64,000 nucleotides of DNA. Source: Eubacterium ruminantium. GTDB taxonomy: Bacteria > Bacillota > Clostridia > Lachnospirales > Lachnospiraceae. Both the position numbers and the translations under genes were made by a program. The stretch lies in contig FNUU01000003.1 of assembly GCA_900108205.1 (NCBI GenBank), positions 87,881 through 151,880 on the forward strand, given 5' to 3'. Under the pieces are notes generated by a model. It saw nothing but the letters and a program-made list of their open reading frames with translations, had not been told where the DNA came from and did not search any database. Positions 33,242-42,019 of this stretch are shown here, in pieces; position 1 is the first letter of the stretch, and every line of letters begins with the position of its first letter.

Positions 33242-35707
33242 ATGATCAAAAATCTCTTTAAAAGAACTGCCGCAGGGATGATCACGGCAGTTTTTATTTT
33301 ATCAGGAGCCTTATCCGGCGTTGGGCAGAGTACGGTTTATGCCGATACTCAGCTGATTGAAAAGGATACAGAGGCCGGCAGTACTGAAGATGGTGAAAAG
33401 ACAGAGAACGGTGGCGAAAATGCCGGCAGTCAATCCGGGAATGATAATACCGAGGCCGGAGATGCAAAAAACGAAACCGGCAGCGCGGATGTTCAAAAGA
33501 CGGACGCAATATACGCAGAGAAGATTGAATTATCTGAGGACTTTTATACAGGCGTTGATATTTCTTCATATCTTTCGGAAGTGGAGAGTGGAGTAAAATT
33601 TTATGATTTTGACGGAAATCTGCTGGATGACAAGGGATTCTTTGTGTTCCTGAAAGAATGTGGTATCAATTCGGTGAGGATCAGACTATGGAATGATCCT
33701 TATGACAGCACCGGACATGGCTATGGTGGCGGTAACTGTGATATTGACAGAGTCGTGAAGATGGGAAGCCTGGCAACAGAAGCAGGACTCAGAGTCCTTG
33801 TAGATTTCCATTATTCTGACTTCTGGGCTGATCCGGGAAAACAGCATGCACCAAAGGCGTGGGAGGGGCTTACCGTAGAAGAAAAGGCAAAACTCCTGCA
33901 TGATTTTACAGCTGACTGCATGAAAAAACTGAAGGATGCAAAGGTTAATGTGACCATGGTCCAGCTGGGAAATGAAACAACAAATGCCATGAGTGGAGAG
34001 AAGGCATGGAAGGATATCTGTGCTCTCATGAAAGCAGGCAGCGAGGCGGTTCATGAGGTTTCTCCGGAGGTTCTGAGGGCGATTCATTTTACAGATCCTC
34101 ATACCAGTAATTATTACGCATATGCGCGTTATATGGAGAATTACGGAGTAGAATATGAAGTATTTGCTTCATCATATTATCCTTACTGGCATGGCACACT
34201 GGAGAATCTGAGAGAACAGCTGGGTTACGTAATAGATAATTTTGGCAAAAAAGTTATGGTTGTGGAAACCTCCTATGCATATACTATGGAGGATGGAGAC
34301 GGAAGCGGTAATACCATAGGTGAAGGAACTTCCGGAATCGACCTGAATTACCAGATATCAGAGCAGGGACAGGTTAATCTTATTCATGACATCACTGAAA
34401 CTGTTAAGGATTGTGGAGAAGCCGGAATAGGCGTATTCTGGTGGGAACCTGCATGGATACCTGTGGGAGTTGTTACTGGTGATGGAACCGCAACATATGA
34501 ATCCAACAGCGTTCTCTGGGAGCAATATGGCTCGGGTTGGGCAAACAAGGAAAGCGGTGATTATGATTCTGACGCTGCAGAATATTATGGTGGATCTGCG
34601 GTTGACAATCAGGCTTTATTCGATTTTGAAGGCCATCCGCTGCAGTCTCTCAGAGTATTCGATTATATAAGAAACGGATCTGATGCACCATATGGTGTTG
34701 TCAGCACCAGTGCAGATACCATGACCTTTGGTGTGAGCGATGAATTCTTACTGCCGGAAAATGCGATAATTACATTTACAGATGATAAAAAAGATGTGGT
34801 TCCTGTAAAATGGGATGAGAAAGAGATAAAGGCTGCAAAGGAAAAAGGCAGCGGAATCTATACTATACATGGTATAGCTTCTGTAAACGGTGAAGATACA
34901 GGGGTTATCTGCGAGGTTCGGGTAAATGAAGAAAATCTTCTGAAGAATCCCGGATTTGAAGAGGATAAGATGAGCTGCTGGATCATTTTTGATCTTGGAA
35001 ATAATGGAAAACAGCCATGTGTAGCCAGAAAAGATGACAGCAGTAATGTAAGAACCGGAAAGTACTGTTTACATTTCTGGAGCAAGGATCCGATAGAATA
35101 TGAGGTTAATCAGACGGTATTCTTAAAGAAGGGTACATACAAATTCGGATGCTGGGTAGAAGGCGGCGATACGGGAGAAGATGCCCAGATCAAGATAACA
35201 GCAAGGGTCAATGATGATATTTATGATACCTATACAGCACTTACAGGCTGGCAGCAGTATCAGAATCCGGAGATTGATAATATAGAGATCACTGAGGACG
35301 GAACTCCGCTTACAGTAGGTGTATCAGTAAAATGTGCCGGAAACGGATGGGGTGCCTGGGATGATTTCTACCTCTACAGTACGACTCCGGGCGGTGGTAT
35401 CGCACCGGGAATGGAGGATGCTACAGTTGCATCTGTTACGGAGGACGATACTGAAATCGTAACAGAGAAGGAAAATACTGTGGAGGAAAAGACAGCGGAT
35501 GTAACAGAAAAAGGCAACACTGTTGATGATGAAGAGAAGGATTATGATGACAGAAAGAGCAGTAAGGGCCTTTGGATAGCTGTTATTCTCGGATCGCTGG
35601 CCATAGTCATCCTTACGGTATTTATCATTATTTCAAAGGTTATACCGGATAAGGAAGAGGAAAAAAACAGTTCGTCAAATGACAAAAAAAAGAATGATAA
35701 AAAATGA
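33242..35707 (+). CDS. Membrane-anchored GH53 endo-beta-1,4-galactanase with CBM61-like module
   Basis: Cleaves beta-1,4-galactan side chains of pectin or arabinogalactan. An 821-residue protein: signal peptide (1-34), a Glu/Gly/Asn/Thr-rich linker (35-95), GH53 catalytic domain (about 98-460; [13 protein letters not shown], acid/base Glu in QLGNETT near 244, nucleophile Glu in VVETSYAY near 341), a Big_4-like Ig domain (about 480-560), a CBM61-like galactan-binding domain (about 565-710, starting [11 protein letters not shown]), a Thr/Glu linker, and a C-terminal membrane segment (about 777-800) with a Lys-rich tail. It is thus fixed to the cell surface. The LacI gene 30 nt upstream probably belongs to the same unit. 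Confidence 0.93.
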   Translation: MIKNLFKRTAAGMITAVFILSGALSGVGQSTVYADTQLIEKDTEAGSTEDGEKTENGGENAGSQSGNDNTEAGDAKNETGSADVQKTDAIYAEKIELSEDFYTGVDISSYLSEVESGVKFYDFDGNLLDDKGFFVFLKECGINSVRIRLWNDPYDSTGHGYGGGNCDIDRVVKMGSLATEAGLRVLVDFHYSDFWADPGKQHAPKAWEGLTVEEKAKLLHDFTADCMKKLKDAKVNVTMVQLGNETTNAMSGEKAWKDICALMKAGSEAVHEVSPEVLRAIHFTDPHTSNYYAYARYMENYGVEYEVFASSYYPYWHGTLENLREQLGYVIDNFGKKVMVVETSYAYTMEDGDGSGNTIGEGTSGIDLNYQISEQGQVNLIHDITETVKDCGEAGIGVFWWEPAWIPVGVVTGDGTATYESNSVLWEQYGSGWANKESGDYDSDAAEYYGGSAVDNQALFDFEGHPLQSLRVFDYIRNGSDAPYGVVSTSADTMTFGVSDEFLLPENAIITFTDDKKDVVPVKWDEKEIKAAKEKGSGIYTIHGIASVNGEDTGVICEVRVNEENLLKNPGFEEDKMSCWIIFDLGNNGKQPCVARKDDSSNVRTGKYCLHFWSKDPIEYEVNQTVFLKKGTYKFGCWVEGGDTGEDAQIKITARVNDDIYDTYTALTGWQQYQNPEIDNIEITEDGTPLTVGVSVKCAGNGWGAWDDFYLYSTTPGGGIAPGMEDATVASVTEDDTEIVTEKENTVEEKTADVTEKGNTVDDEEKDYDDRKSSKGLWIAVILGSLAIVILTVFIIISKVIPDKEEEKNSSSNDKKKNDKK

Positions 35708-35719
35708 GTTTTATGATAG

Positions 35720-35760
35720 AATGGTGGAAGAGCGGAAGACGCGTTCTTCCATCATTTTTT
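35720..35760 (+). terminator. Terminator after the galactanase gene
   Basis: ATGGTGGAAGAGCG pairs with CGTTCTTCCATCAT (with wobble pairs) and is followed by six T. Confidence 0.75.
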
Positions 35761-35780
35761 ACTATAAGGAGGGTAACAGT

Positions 35781-36443
35781 ATGGCTAAGTACAGATGTAA
35801 GGTATGTGGGGAAATCTTTGAGGTGCCGGATGGAGAAACACCGGTTTGCCCAAGATGTAAGATGTCAGGAAATAAATTGGAATTAATAGAGGAGGAACCG
35901 GTTAAAATGAATAAATACGCAGGAACACAGACGGAAAAGAATCTTCAGGCTGCATTTGCGGGAGAGTCTCAGGCAAGAAATAAATATACATATTTTGCTT
36001 CAGTAGCAAAGAAAGAAGGATATGAGCAGATTTCAGCCATATTCCTTAAGACAGCGGATAATGAGAAAGAACATGCTAAAATGTGGTTCAAGGAGCTTGG
36101 CGGCATCGGTGATACATCTGCCAATCTTAAAGCGGCTGCTGATGGTGAGAATTTTGAGTGGACAGATATGTATGAGAACTTCGCAAAGACAGCAGAGGAA
36201 GAGGGCTTCCCTGAACTTGCTGCTAAGTTCAGAGGCGTTGGCGAGATTGAGAAGCATCATGAGGAACGCTACAGAGCACTTCTTAATAATGTTGAGACAA
36301 AGGCTGTATTTGAGAAGAGTACTGTTAAGGTTTGGGAATGCAGAAACTGCGGCCATATCGTAGTAGGTACAAAGGCACCTGAAGTATGCCCTGTATGTAA
36401 TCATCCGCAGAGCTTCTTTGAGGTTCATGAGGAGAATTACTAA
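35781..36443 (+). CDS. Rubrerythrin with rubredoxin domains at both ends
   Basis: A peroxide-detoxifying diiron protein of anaerobes. The start is ATG 35781, with AAGGAGGG upstream; the frame to 35679 would overlap the terminator and galactanase end. The 220-residue protein has an N-terminal rubredoxin-like zinc/iron ribbon ([16 protein letters not shown], then CPRCK), a ferritin-like four-helix domain with Glu residues and ExxH motifs (EKEHAKMW near 98, [10 protein letters not shown] near 155), and a C-terminal rubredoxin domain (WECRNCGHI, then CPVCNHPQS). Most rubrerythrins have one rubredoxin domain, at the C-terminus, and reverse rubrerythrins one at the N-terminus; this has both. Confidence 0.93.
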   Translation: MAKYRCKVCGEIFEVPDGETPVCPRCKMSGNKLELIEEEPVKMNKYAGTQTEKNLQAAFAGESQARNKYTYFASVAKKEGYEQISAIFLKTADNEKEHAKMWFKELGGIGDTSANLKAAADGENFEWTDMYENFAKTAEEEGFPELAAKFRGVGEIEKHHEERYRALLNNVETKAVFEKSTVKVWECRNCGHIVVGTKAPEVCPVCNHPQSFFEVHEENY

Positions 36444-36469
36444 AATATATTTTTGACTCGATAGAACTA

Positions 36470-36516
36470 AAAAACTCCTTGGGCAGTGTTTCTATGTTGC
36501 CTGAGGAGTTTTTTTG
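36470..36516. terminator. Terminator after rubrerythrin
   Basis: AACTCCTTGGGCA pairs with TTGCCTGAGGAGTT, followed by seven T. The rest of the gap to 36738 shows no gene. Confidence 0.85.
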
Positions 36517-36738
36517 CTGAAAGAACAACCTGAGATGCATATTGAGATTTATTTGCTGCTTTTTGATGATAATTCCGGATAAATAGCATGACGTTGTGAG
36601 GTGGCTGCAATATGTTACATATCAGAGGAATAAAAAATGGTTTATAGCAAAAAATAGAAAAAGGGAAAAATTGTTGCTTCATTAGCCTCAGTGTGATATA
36701 AAATACAAATGTAAAAAATAAATGAAAGAAGGTTAAAA

Positions 36739-37386
36739 ATGAAGAAGAAATATATAGTATCTGCTATTTTCGGGATTTTATTTTTTATCGTTATGATAAT
36801 GGTAAAAACTGTAGATGTTGCTCCGATCGGACCGGAGGGAAGCAAGATAGGGCTTTCAAAGATCAATAAAGCTGTACACAAAGCTTTTGGAGTGAACGAG
36901 TCCTGGGATAAGATTACTGAGATACTGGGTGTACTGATAATACTGGTTGGTCTTGTGTTTGCTTTTTTGGGACTGAAACAGCTTATAGAGAGGAAAAGTC
37001 TTTTAAAAGTTGATAAGGAAATCCTTGCGCTGGGAGTTCTCTATGTGGTTATCGGATTGATTTATGTTATATTTGAGAAGATCGTAATCAATTACAGACC
37101 AGTGATCCTTTCGGAAAAGGAAGGACTTGAGGCATCATTTCCATCATCGCATACTGTTCTTGCATGTGTAGTAGCGGGAAGTGTCATAGTCCTTGCAGGA
37201 AAATACATCAAAAAGTCTGAACTCAGAGTTGCAGCAAGACTTGTTCTTACGGTATTGCTTCTGATCACAGTTGTTGGAAGACTGGTAGCAGGAATTCACT
37301 GGTTTACAGATATTCTTGCAGGTGCTTTACTCAGTGCTGCATTGATAGCGCTTTTCATGGGAGTTATAGAGGGCTTTTCTGAGTGA
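36739..37386 (+). CDS. PAP2-family phosphatase
   Basis: A 215-residue membrane protein with about five or six membrane segments. The PAP2 motifs are present: NYRPVILS (first, with Arg), PSSHT (second, with the His), and R-x-x-x-x-x-H-W-F-T-D (third). It probably dephosphorylates undecaprenyl pyrophosphate or a phosphatidate-type lipid; the substrate is not readable. GAAAGAAGG lies upstream of ATG 36739. Confidence 0.88.
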   Translation: MKKKYIVSAIFGILFFIVMIMVKTVDVAPIGPEGSKIGLSKINKAVHKAFGVNESWDKITEILGVLIILVGLVFAFLGLKQLIERKSLLKVDKEILALGVLYVVIGLIYVIFEKIVINYRPVILSEKEGLEASFPSSHTVLACVVAGSVIVLAGKYIKKSELRVAARLVLTVLLLITVVGRLVAGIHWFTDILAGALLSAALIALFMGVIEGFSE

Positions 37387-37387
37387 T

Positions 37388-37430
37388 AATCCTGCGGGAC
37401 TAAAGTTCCTCAGGTAATTTATCAAAAAAG
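37388..37430 (-). repeat. Intergenic repeat family A, copy 4 (inverted)
   Basis: AATCCTGCGGGACTAAAGTT, CCTCAGGTAATTTATCAAAA is the reverse complement of the unit at 40301-40344. Immediately follows the PAP2 stop. Confidence 0.8.
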
Positions 37431-37452
37431 CTGAACGAAAAATGATAAAACA

Positions 37453-37499
37453 TAAAGCCGGAAAATGTTCGGACATATCCGTACATTTTCCGGCTTTTT
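37453..37499. terminator. Terminator between convergent genes
   Basis: AAAGCCGGAAAATGT pairs with ACATTTTCCGGCTTT, followed by T run; serves the PAP2 gene and possibly the minus-strand aromatic operon. Confidence 0.88.
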
Positions 37500-37508
37500 C
37501 GCGGTCAG

Positions 37509-37563
37509 CCCAGAGGGATGCAAGTCCCGTGGGATTATGAGATGCAGTTTTTGCTTCTCAATA
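37509..37563 (+). repeat. Intergenic repeat family A, copy 5
   Basis: GAGGGATGCAAGTCCCGTGG, GATTATGAGATGC, TTTTTGCTTCTCAA. Nearly the same as the copy at 12786. Confidence 0.85.
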
Positions 37564-37593
37564 AATTTTATCAGGGATGATCGGTTTTATATT

Positions 37594-38622
37594 TTACAGT
37601 AACTCTGCAAGTTCAAGAACCATCTTTTCGGTCTTATCCCAGCCAAGGCAAGGGTCTGTTATGGACTTGCCATAGCAGTTTCCTGTAGGCGGCTGGTTTC
37701 CGTCTTCAAGGTAAGATTCAACCATGAGACCTTTAACCATTTTATGAATATCGTCAGAAAGACGCATGCTGTGAAGAACTTCCTTAGCAATACGTGGCTG
37801 CTGATCAAACTGTTTTCCGGAGTTGCAGTGATTTGTATCTACGATAACTGCAGGGTTCTCAAGACCGCTCTTTGCATATAAGTCATGAACATAGATCAGA
37901 TCCTCGTAATGGTAGTTTGGAGCTGAAAGACCGTTCTTGTGAGTATAACCACGCAGAATAGCATGTGCAAGCGGATTTCCCTTACTCTTTACCTCCCAGC
38001 CTGAATATACAAAGGTATGTGGGTGCTGAGCAGCTGTGATGGAATTCATCATAACTGAAAGAGTGCCGCTGGTAGGGTTCTTCATACCAACAGGGATATC
38101 AAGACCACTGGCTGTAAGTCTGTGAGTCTGATTCTCAACTGATCTTGCGCCTACTGCAACATATGAAAGAACATCTGAAAGATATGGATGGTTGCTTGGG
38201 TAAAGCATCTCATCGGCACATGAAAAACCGGTTTCCTCTAATGCTCTGAGGTGAACACGGCGGATGGCAATGATACCTTTAAGCATATCAGGAGCAGCTT
38301 CAGGATCCGGCTGGTGAAGCATTCCCTTATATCCTTCGCCTGTTGTACGTGGCTTGTTTGTGTAGATTCTAGGTACGATAACGATCTTGTCCTCTACCTT
38401 ATTCTGAAGGCCTCTGAGCCTTGTGATGTATTCCAGAACAGAATCTTCTCTGTCTGCTGAACATGGTCCGATAATAAGAAGAAACTTGTCGCTTTCTCCC
38501 TTTAATACGGCTTTGATGGCTGCATCATTTTTTGCTTTGTATTCTGCAGCTTTTTCTGATATTGGGTACATTTCCTTGACTACCTTTGCAGCAGGCAGTT
38601 CTCTTTTAAATTCAAGATTCAT
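37594..38622 (-). CDS. aroF: DAHP synthase (class I, AroF/AroG type)
   Basis: First enzyme of the shikimate pathway: condenses phosphoenolpyruvate and erythrose 4-phosphate. The 342-residue length and motifs fit class I alpha: LLIIGPCSADRED near 47, VIVPRIYTNKPRTTGEGYKG, GARSVENQTHR near 160, and DTNHCNSGKQF near 258 (metal ligands). It is the second gene of a minus-strand operon after the chorismate mutase-ACT gene (123-nt gap), under the Tyr/Phe attenuator. Such a pairing lets one signal control pathway entry and the chorismate branch point. Confidence 0.94.
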   Translation of the reverse strand: MNLEFKRELPAAKVVKEMYPISEKAAEYKAKNDAAIKAVLKGESDKFLLIIGPCSADREDSVLEYITRLRGLQNKVEDKIVIVPRIYTNKPRTTGEGYKGMLHQPDPEAAPDMLKGIIAIRRVHLRALEETGFSCADEMLYPSNHPYLSDVLSYVAVGARSVENQTHRLTASGLDIPVGMKNPTSGTLSVMMNSITAAQHPHTFVYSGWEVKSKGNPLAHAILRGYTHKNGLSAPNYHYEDLIYVHDLYAKSGLENPAVIVDTNHCNSGKQFDQQPRIAKEVLHSMRLSDDIHKMVKGLMVESYLEDGNQPPTGNCYGKSITDPCLGWDKTEKMVLELAELL

Positions 38623-38744
38623 TTTTTTGTTTTCCTTTCCCTTTATATATCTGATTTTTATAATGATCTATGTTTAATTCGTATATACCTGAAGTTTTCT
38701 AAGTCCTCTTTTTTGTTCAGGCTACGAAATAATCTTTATAACTG

Positions 38745-39596
38745 TTATTCGTATATGCCTACAAGCTTGAGATCTGCGCAAAGAGCTGAAAGCTCCTGAA
38801 GCATGTCTTTTCCATTCTTTGTGGTTATCTTTCCTTCGGCTTCAATGTAGAAATAATAGCTCCATGAAAGACTCTTCAGCGGACGGCTTCTGAGACTTCT
38901 CATGTTATAACCGTGTGCACCGATTATATTAAGTGTAGATGCAAGGGCTCCGGCTTCATTTTTAACTGTAAAGGTTATAATGAACTTCTCGTCATCCTTT
39001 TTTCCTCCTGATTCGTTGAGAGTACGGGAGAATGCAGCATAACGTGTAGAATTTATCTGGCCGTTTACATCAGTTGATGTATTTATCTGAAGAGTGTGGA
39101 TACGATTGATATGAAGACTGCCCTGATACATAAGGTCCAGAACTGCACCATATTCACCGTTTAAACTGTTTTCAAGCGGAAGGACTGCTATGTCATAGTC
39201 ACCGCTTTCAACCTTCTTATAAGCTGTTGCATAATCGGTTTCTTCAATCAGTTCAGCACCCGGGAACATTTCTGTAGCAGCTCTTAAGGATTCACCGGAT
39301 TCATCAGTAACGTAGATGATCTTCATTCCCTGAAGGAGCATTTCCTGGAAGGAAGAGGAGATATCCATTGTTGACTTCAAAAAGCTGACATAATATGGAC
39401 GGATTTCTTCATCCTGAATAAGTTCCTCCAGGTTTTCAAGCTTTAAAGCCTCAACCTTTTCATTGTGGACAGGAAGACCGTTCGCCTGCTTATAAGCTGC
39501 GATATTTCTGCAGATAGTAAGGCGTTCTTCGAAAAGTGCGGCCATTTTCTTGTCGATTTCATTAACACTGTCTCTGTAGACGCTAATATCGTTCAT
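38745..39596 (-). CDS. Chorismate mutase-ACT protein with reduced prephenate dehydratase domain
   Basis: A 283-residue protein. Residues 1-90 are an AroQ-type chorismate mutase (SVNEIDKKMAALFEERLTIC). Residues about 92-190 resemble only the first lobe of prephenate dehydratase (YKKVESGDYDIAVLPLENSLNGEYG). Residues about 205-283 are an ACT domain (FTVKNEAGALASTL, then RSRPLK), where PheA proteins bind phenylalanine. Full CM-PDT-ACT proteins are about 370-380 residues; about 90 are missing here, covering the second lobe, and the catalytic TRF motif reads TRY. It is therefore probably a chorismate mutase with allosteric control and no dehydratase activity; the dehydratase would be elsewhere. Confidence 0.75.
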   Translation of the reverse strand: MNDISVYRDSVNEIDKKMAALFEERLTICRNIAAYKQANGLPVHNEKVEALKLENLEELIQDEEIRPYYVSFLKSTMDISSSFQEMLLQGMKIIYVTDESGESLRAATEMFPGAELIEETDYATAYKKVESGDYDIAVLPLENSLNGEYGAVLDLMYQGSLHINRIHTLQINTSTDVNGQINSTRYAAFSRTLNESGGKKDDEKFIITFTVKNEAGALASTLNIIGAHGYNMRSLRSRPLKSLSWSYYFYIEAEGKITTKNGKDMLQELSALCADLKLVGIYE

Positions 39597-39689
39597 TTTA
39601 CTGTTGACCTCCCTTGCAATAATTAATACATTGATTACGTAACAGATGTTGTTACATCATACATGTTTTGTTATGACTGACCGAGGGAA

Positions 39690-39867
39690 GATATACTCGG
39701 TCGTTGCTAAACGCTTGGTCTCGTCTTCCGACTCGGTCGTTGCTAAACGCCTGGTCTCGTCTCCCGACTCGGTCGTTGCTAAACGCTTGCCACCGGCAAG
39801 CAGCAACACCGGCAAGCAGCAACACCGGCAAGCAGCAACCTTGCGCGCCGAGACGCATCCTTAGCGG
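39690..39867 (+). repeat. GC-rich repeat family B, copy 2, with internal tandem repeats
   Basis: Contains three 36-nt units (starts 39696, 39732, 39768; CTCGGTCGTTGCTAAACGC and a TGGTCTCGTCT part) and three perfect 16-nt units CACCGGCAAGCAGCAA (39791-39838), then GCGCGCCGAGACGCATCC. The same motifs, singly and inverted, are at 16893-16974. It lies in the 5' leader of the aromatic operon between its attenuator and first gene. Confidence 0.9.
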
Positions 39868-39872
39868 AGCGT

Positions 39873-39915
39873 TTTTATATAATAGGAAACGCAGTTTCCT
39901 AATTATATAAAAAAA
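39873..39915. repeat. Intergenic repeat family C, copy 2
   Basis: TATATAATAGGAAAC, GCA, GTTTCCTAATTATATAAAAA forms a hairpin. Matches 16764-16801. Confidence 0.75.
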
Positions 39916-39937
39916 TGGCTTCCTGAAAGGAAACCAT
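39908..39937 (-). terminator. Attenuator terminator of the aromatic operon
   Basis: On the minus strand, ATGGTTTCC (39937-39929) pairs with GGAAGCCAT (39923-39915) over TTTCA, with one wobble, followed by six T. Lies 50 nt after the Tyr/Phe leader peptide. Confidence 0.8.
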
Positions 39938-39982
39938 GCATAAATCATAAATAATATTAATTCGGATATAAAAAGTTCCCTT
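39927..39982 (-). promoter_or_regulatory. Candidate antiterminator of the aromatic attenuator
   Basis: On the minus strand, AAGGGAAC (39982-39975), beginning five nt after the leader stop codon, can pair with GTTTCCTT (39934-39927) with one G-T pair. That would break the terminator stem. A ribosome at the leader stop would cover AAGGGAAC (termination); one stalled at Tyr/Phe codons upstream would leave it free (antitermination). Confidence 0.6.
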
Positions 39983-39987
39983 ATGAA

Positions 39988-40080
39988 TTACTTTATTCTA
40001 TTGCCATCACAAAAACGATACGAAAAAAATCGTACCTCGTTTGAATAGCTATAGTAATAAAGATTCATTGATGCTGACAT
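39988..40080 (-). CDS. Tyr/Phe-rich leader peptide (30 residues)
   Basis: ATG at 40080-40078 has GAGGT 7 nt upstream, and the stop is TAA 39990-39988. Of 30 residues five are Tyr (positions 8, 9, 10, 12, 21) and three Phe (18, 19, 23), with Y-Y-Y-S-Y and F-F-S-Y-R-F clusters. It lies between a strong promoter and an intrinsic terminator upstream of chorismate mutase and DAHP synthase genes. This is the classic arrangement of aromatic amino acid attenuation, as for the E. coli pheA leader. The mixed Tyr and Phe content fits genes that serve both amino acids. Confidence 0.8.
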   Translation of the reverse strand: MSASMNLYYYSYSNEVRFFSYRFCDGNRIK

Positions 40081-40118
40081 TTTAATACCTCGAATTGATA
40101 AATCTTAAAACAATATTT

Positions 40119-40147
40119 AGAATAACTTTGCGGTAGACATTTGTCAA
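40119..40147 (-). promoter_or_regulatory. Promoter of the aromatic operon
   Basis: Minus-strand TTGACA (40147-40142) and TATTCT (40124-40119), 17 nt apart, place transcription start about 30 nt before the leader peptide. Confidence 0.8.
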
Positions 40148-40271
40148 GCATTTTTTAACTTATTAAATTAAGTCAGATTGATCAATTCTTTTGAAATATA
40201 GCTTGTTGAGAAAAGGGATTTAGAGTAATATATAATAGGTTATTTTGTGAAATAAAGTATTCAGATTATAT

Positions 40272-40351
40272 TTTGTCTGAAGAAAAACAAGCTAGTATTT
40301 TTTTCTTGATAAGATCCCGTAGGGACTTTAGTCCCGCTGGATTATGATGAC
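40272..40351 (+). repeat. Intergenic repeat family A, copy 6 (long form)
   Basis: GAAGAAAAACAAGC, TTTTTTTCTTGATAAG, CCCGTAGGGACTTTAGTCCC, GCTGGATTATGATGA. The same long form, inverted, is at 56255-56334. Confidence 0.85.
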
Positions 40352-40400
40352 CGGTGTTGTGGAGACAGATATTTAAATATCAGGTTATTATGGGGGAGTT

Positions 40401-41243
40401 ATGAGTAAGATGAAAGTTTATGAAAATGAAACGTTCAGTTATGACAGATCATTTTCAAATCAAAGTGATGTAAATATTAAGAACTGTTTATTTGATGGGG
40501 GTGAAGAGGCCGAAAATGCTTTTCTTGGCAGCGGCAGATTGATAATAGAAAGCAGCAGTTTTGACCAATATAGTCCGTTTTGGAATGTTCATAAGCTGAA
40601 AATCGAAAAAGCTGAGTTCACTAAAAGTGCATCTCGTGCGCTTTGGTATTCAGATCATATAAATATTACGGAAACAAGTATTTTGGGCGACAAAGCTCTC
40701 AGAGAGTGCAGTTACATAGAGATAAAGAAATGTGATATAAAGTCTGACGAATTCGGGTGGTTCTCTAAATTCGTGAATATCAACGATTCAGAGGTGGAAG
40801 GCGGATATTTTATGCTGAAGGCAGAAAATATGGCTTTCAGGAAGGCTTTATTCAGAGGAAACAGCCCATTTCAGTATATTAAAAATGCAACCTTCGAGAA
40901 TTGCAAATTTGAAGCAGGGGATTCTTTCTGGCATGGAGAGAATGTACTTATAAAGGATAGTGAGATAGACGGAGACTGTTTTGGATGGTATTCTGACAGG
41001 CTTCTTCTTATTAATTGCAAGATTCGCGGCAGCAGAGCTTTATGCTATTGTAAGAATCTGAGAATTCTTAATTGTGATATGGAGGGTGTTACCAATGCGT
41101 TTGAAGGCTCTGAGGTGGAGGCAGAACTTTCGGGAGGTATCGGAAGCATAATTAATCCTGCAGAAGGTGTTATAAAAGCATCAAATATAGGAGAAGTAGT
41201 AATGGATTCGGATAATCCTCGTTTTAGAATCATAGAGGTTTAA
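40401..41243 (+). CDS. DUF3737-family beta-helix protein
   Basis: A 280-residue protein made of short repeats of the type IxNCxFxGxxxFWxxxxLxIxxSxI, which should fold as a right-handed beta-helix. The composition, length and opening (YENETFSYDRSFSNQSDVN) fit DUF3737, found in many gut and oral bacteria with no known function. It has no signal peptide. GGGGGAG lies upstream of ATG 40401. Confidence 0.8.
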   Translation: MSKMKVYENETFSYDRSFSNQSDVNIKNCLFDGGEEAENAFLGSGRLIIESSSFDQYSPFWNVHKLKIEKAEFTKSASRALWYSDHINITETSILGDKALRECSYIEIKKCDIKSDEFGWFSKFVNINDSEVEGGYFMLKAENMAFRKALFRGNSPFQYIKNATFENCKFEAGDSFWHGENVLIKDSEIDGDCFGWYSDRLLLINCKIRGSRALCYCKNLRILNCDMEGVTNAFEGSEVEAELSGGIGSIINPAEGVIKASNIGEVVMDSDNPRFRIIEV

Positions 41244-41412
41244 TCTATATAATATTTATAAGAATCAGGATATATTTTGTTTGTTGCTTATTTGTTATTA
41301 CGATGCATTTTACAGATCAACATCTTGCATGAAGCATAAAAATAGAATATACTGTCGAAGTTAAAATTTGCTTCAAAATAAGAGGTTAAAGAGTAAAATG
41401 GAGTTGTGAATT

Positions 41413-41847
41413 ATGCAGAACAATAAAGGAAAGACAAAGGTACTGGTAATTATCATAATAGTAACTCTCGCATTTATATGGGGTAACAGCCTTATGACAG
41501 GAGAGATTTCATCAAATATCAGTGAGTGGTTCAGAGAGCTTCTTAATAAGCTGTTTCATTTTGCAAAAAGCAGCAAAGAGGTGGGAAGCGGACATGTTAT
41601 ACGTAAGATAATGCATTTTACGGAATTTATGATACTTGGCCTTGAGATAACATCTCTTAAGAAGTATAAGAAAAAGCTCACATGTACGGGAATTATACTT
41701 TCGGGTATTCTTGCGGCAATGATAGATGAGACTATTCAGCTTTTTGTACCGGGGCGTGCCGGTATGCTTCAGGATGTCTGGCTGGATGTTTCAGGGTATA
41801 TTACAGGCTTTGTAATAATGACGTTTTTACGTAAGGCCCGGTCGTGA
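41413..41847 (+). CDS. VanZ-like membrane protein
   Basis: A 144-residue protein with about four membrane segments. IRKIMHFTEFMILGLEI and AMIDETIQLFVPGRAGMLQDVWLDVSG carry the VanZ family pattern (K-x-x-H-F-x-x-F and D-E-x-x-Q-x-F-x-x-x-R-x-x-x-x-x-D). VanZ confers low-level teicoplanin resistance in enterococci; the role of general VanZ-like proteins is unknown. Confidence 0.88.
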   Translation: MQNNKGKTKVLVIIIIVTLAFIWGNSLMTGEISSNISEWFRELLNKLFHFAKSSKEVGSGHVIRKIMHFTEFMILGLEITSLKKYKKKLTCTGIILSGILAAMIDETIQLFVPGRAGMLQDVWLDVSGYITGFVIMTFLRKARS

Positions 41848-41920
41848 TATCTTATTTGTACAAAAAAACCAAAAAATGGCTTAAAATCGGCATAAAATGG
41901 GCAAAAATGTAAAGAATTGC

Positions 41921-41949
41921 TTGACAAAACGAGTGTTTTTATATATAAA
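41921..41949 (+). promoter_or_regulatory. Consensus promoter of hup
   Basis: TTGACA (41921-41926), 17-nt spacer, TATAAA (41944-41949); a strong promoter as expected for an abundant nucleoid protein. Confidence 0.85.
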
Positions 41950-42019
41950 AGTATATGGACACTAGTTCAGAAATAACTTGGGGGTCCAAGTATTTTATGT
42001 TGAGGAGGAGTTTATTAAA

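Noticed and set aside
39690..39840. CRISPR-like short regular repeats
   Set aside because: Units are tandem with no spacers between, and there are no cas genes.
39646..39948. Open frames on both strands across the GC-rich repeats, coding V-V-A-K-R-L-V-S-S repeats
   Set aside because: The 36-nt and 16-nt tandem units keep several frames open at once. The inverted relative at 16893 is clearly intergenic and shows no conserved frame.
39597..40150. T-box or other riboswitch before the aromatic operon
   Set aside because: No T-box consensus is present on the minus strand. The leader peptide and terminator account for the region.
41978..42019. Longer N-terminus of HU
   Set aside because: It lacks homology and the strong ribosome binding site belongs to ATG 42020.
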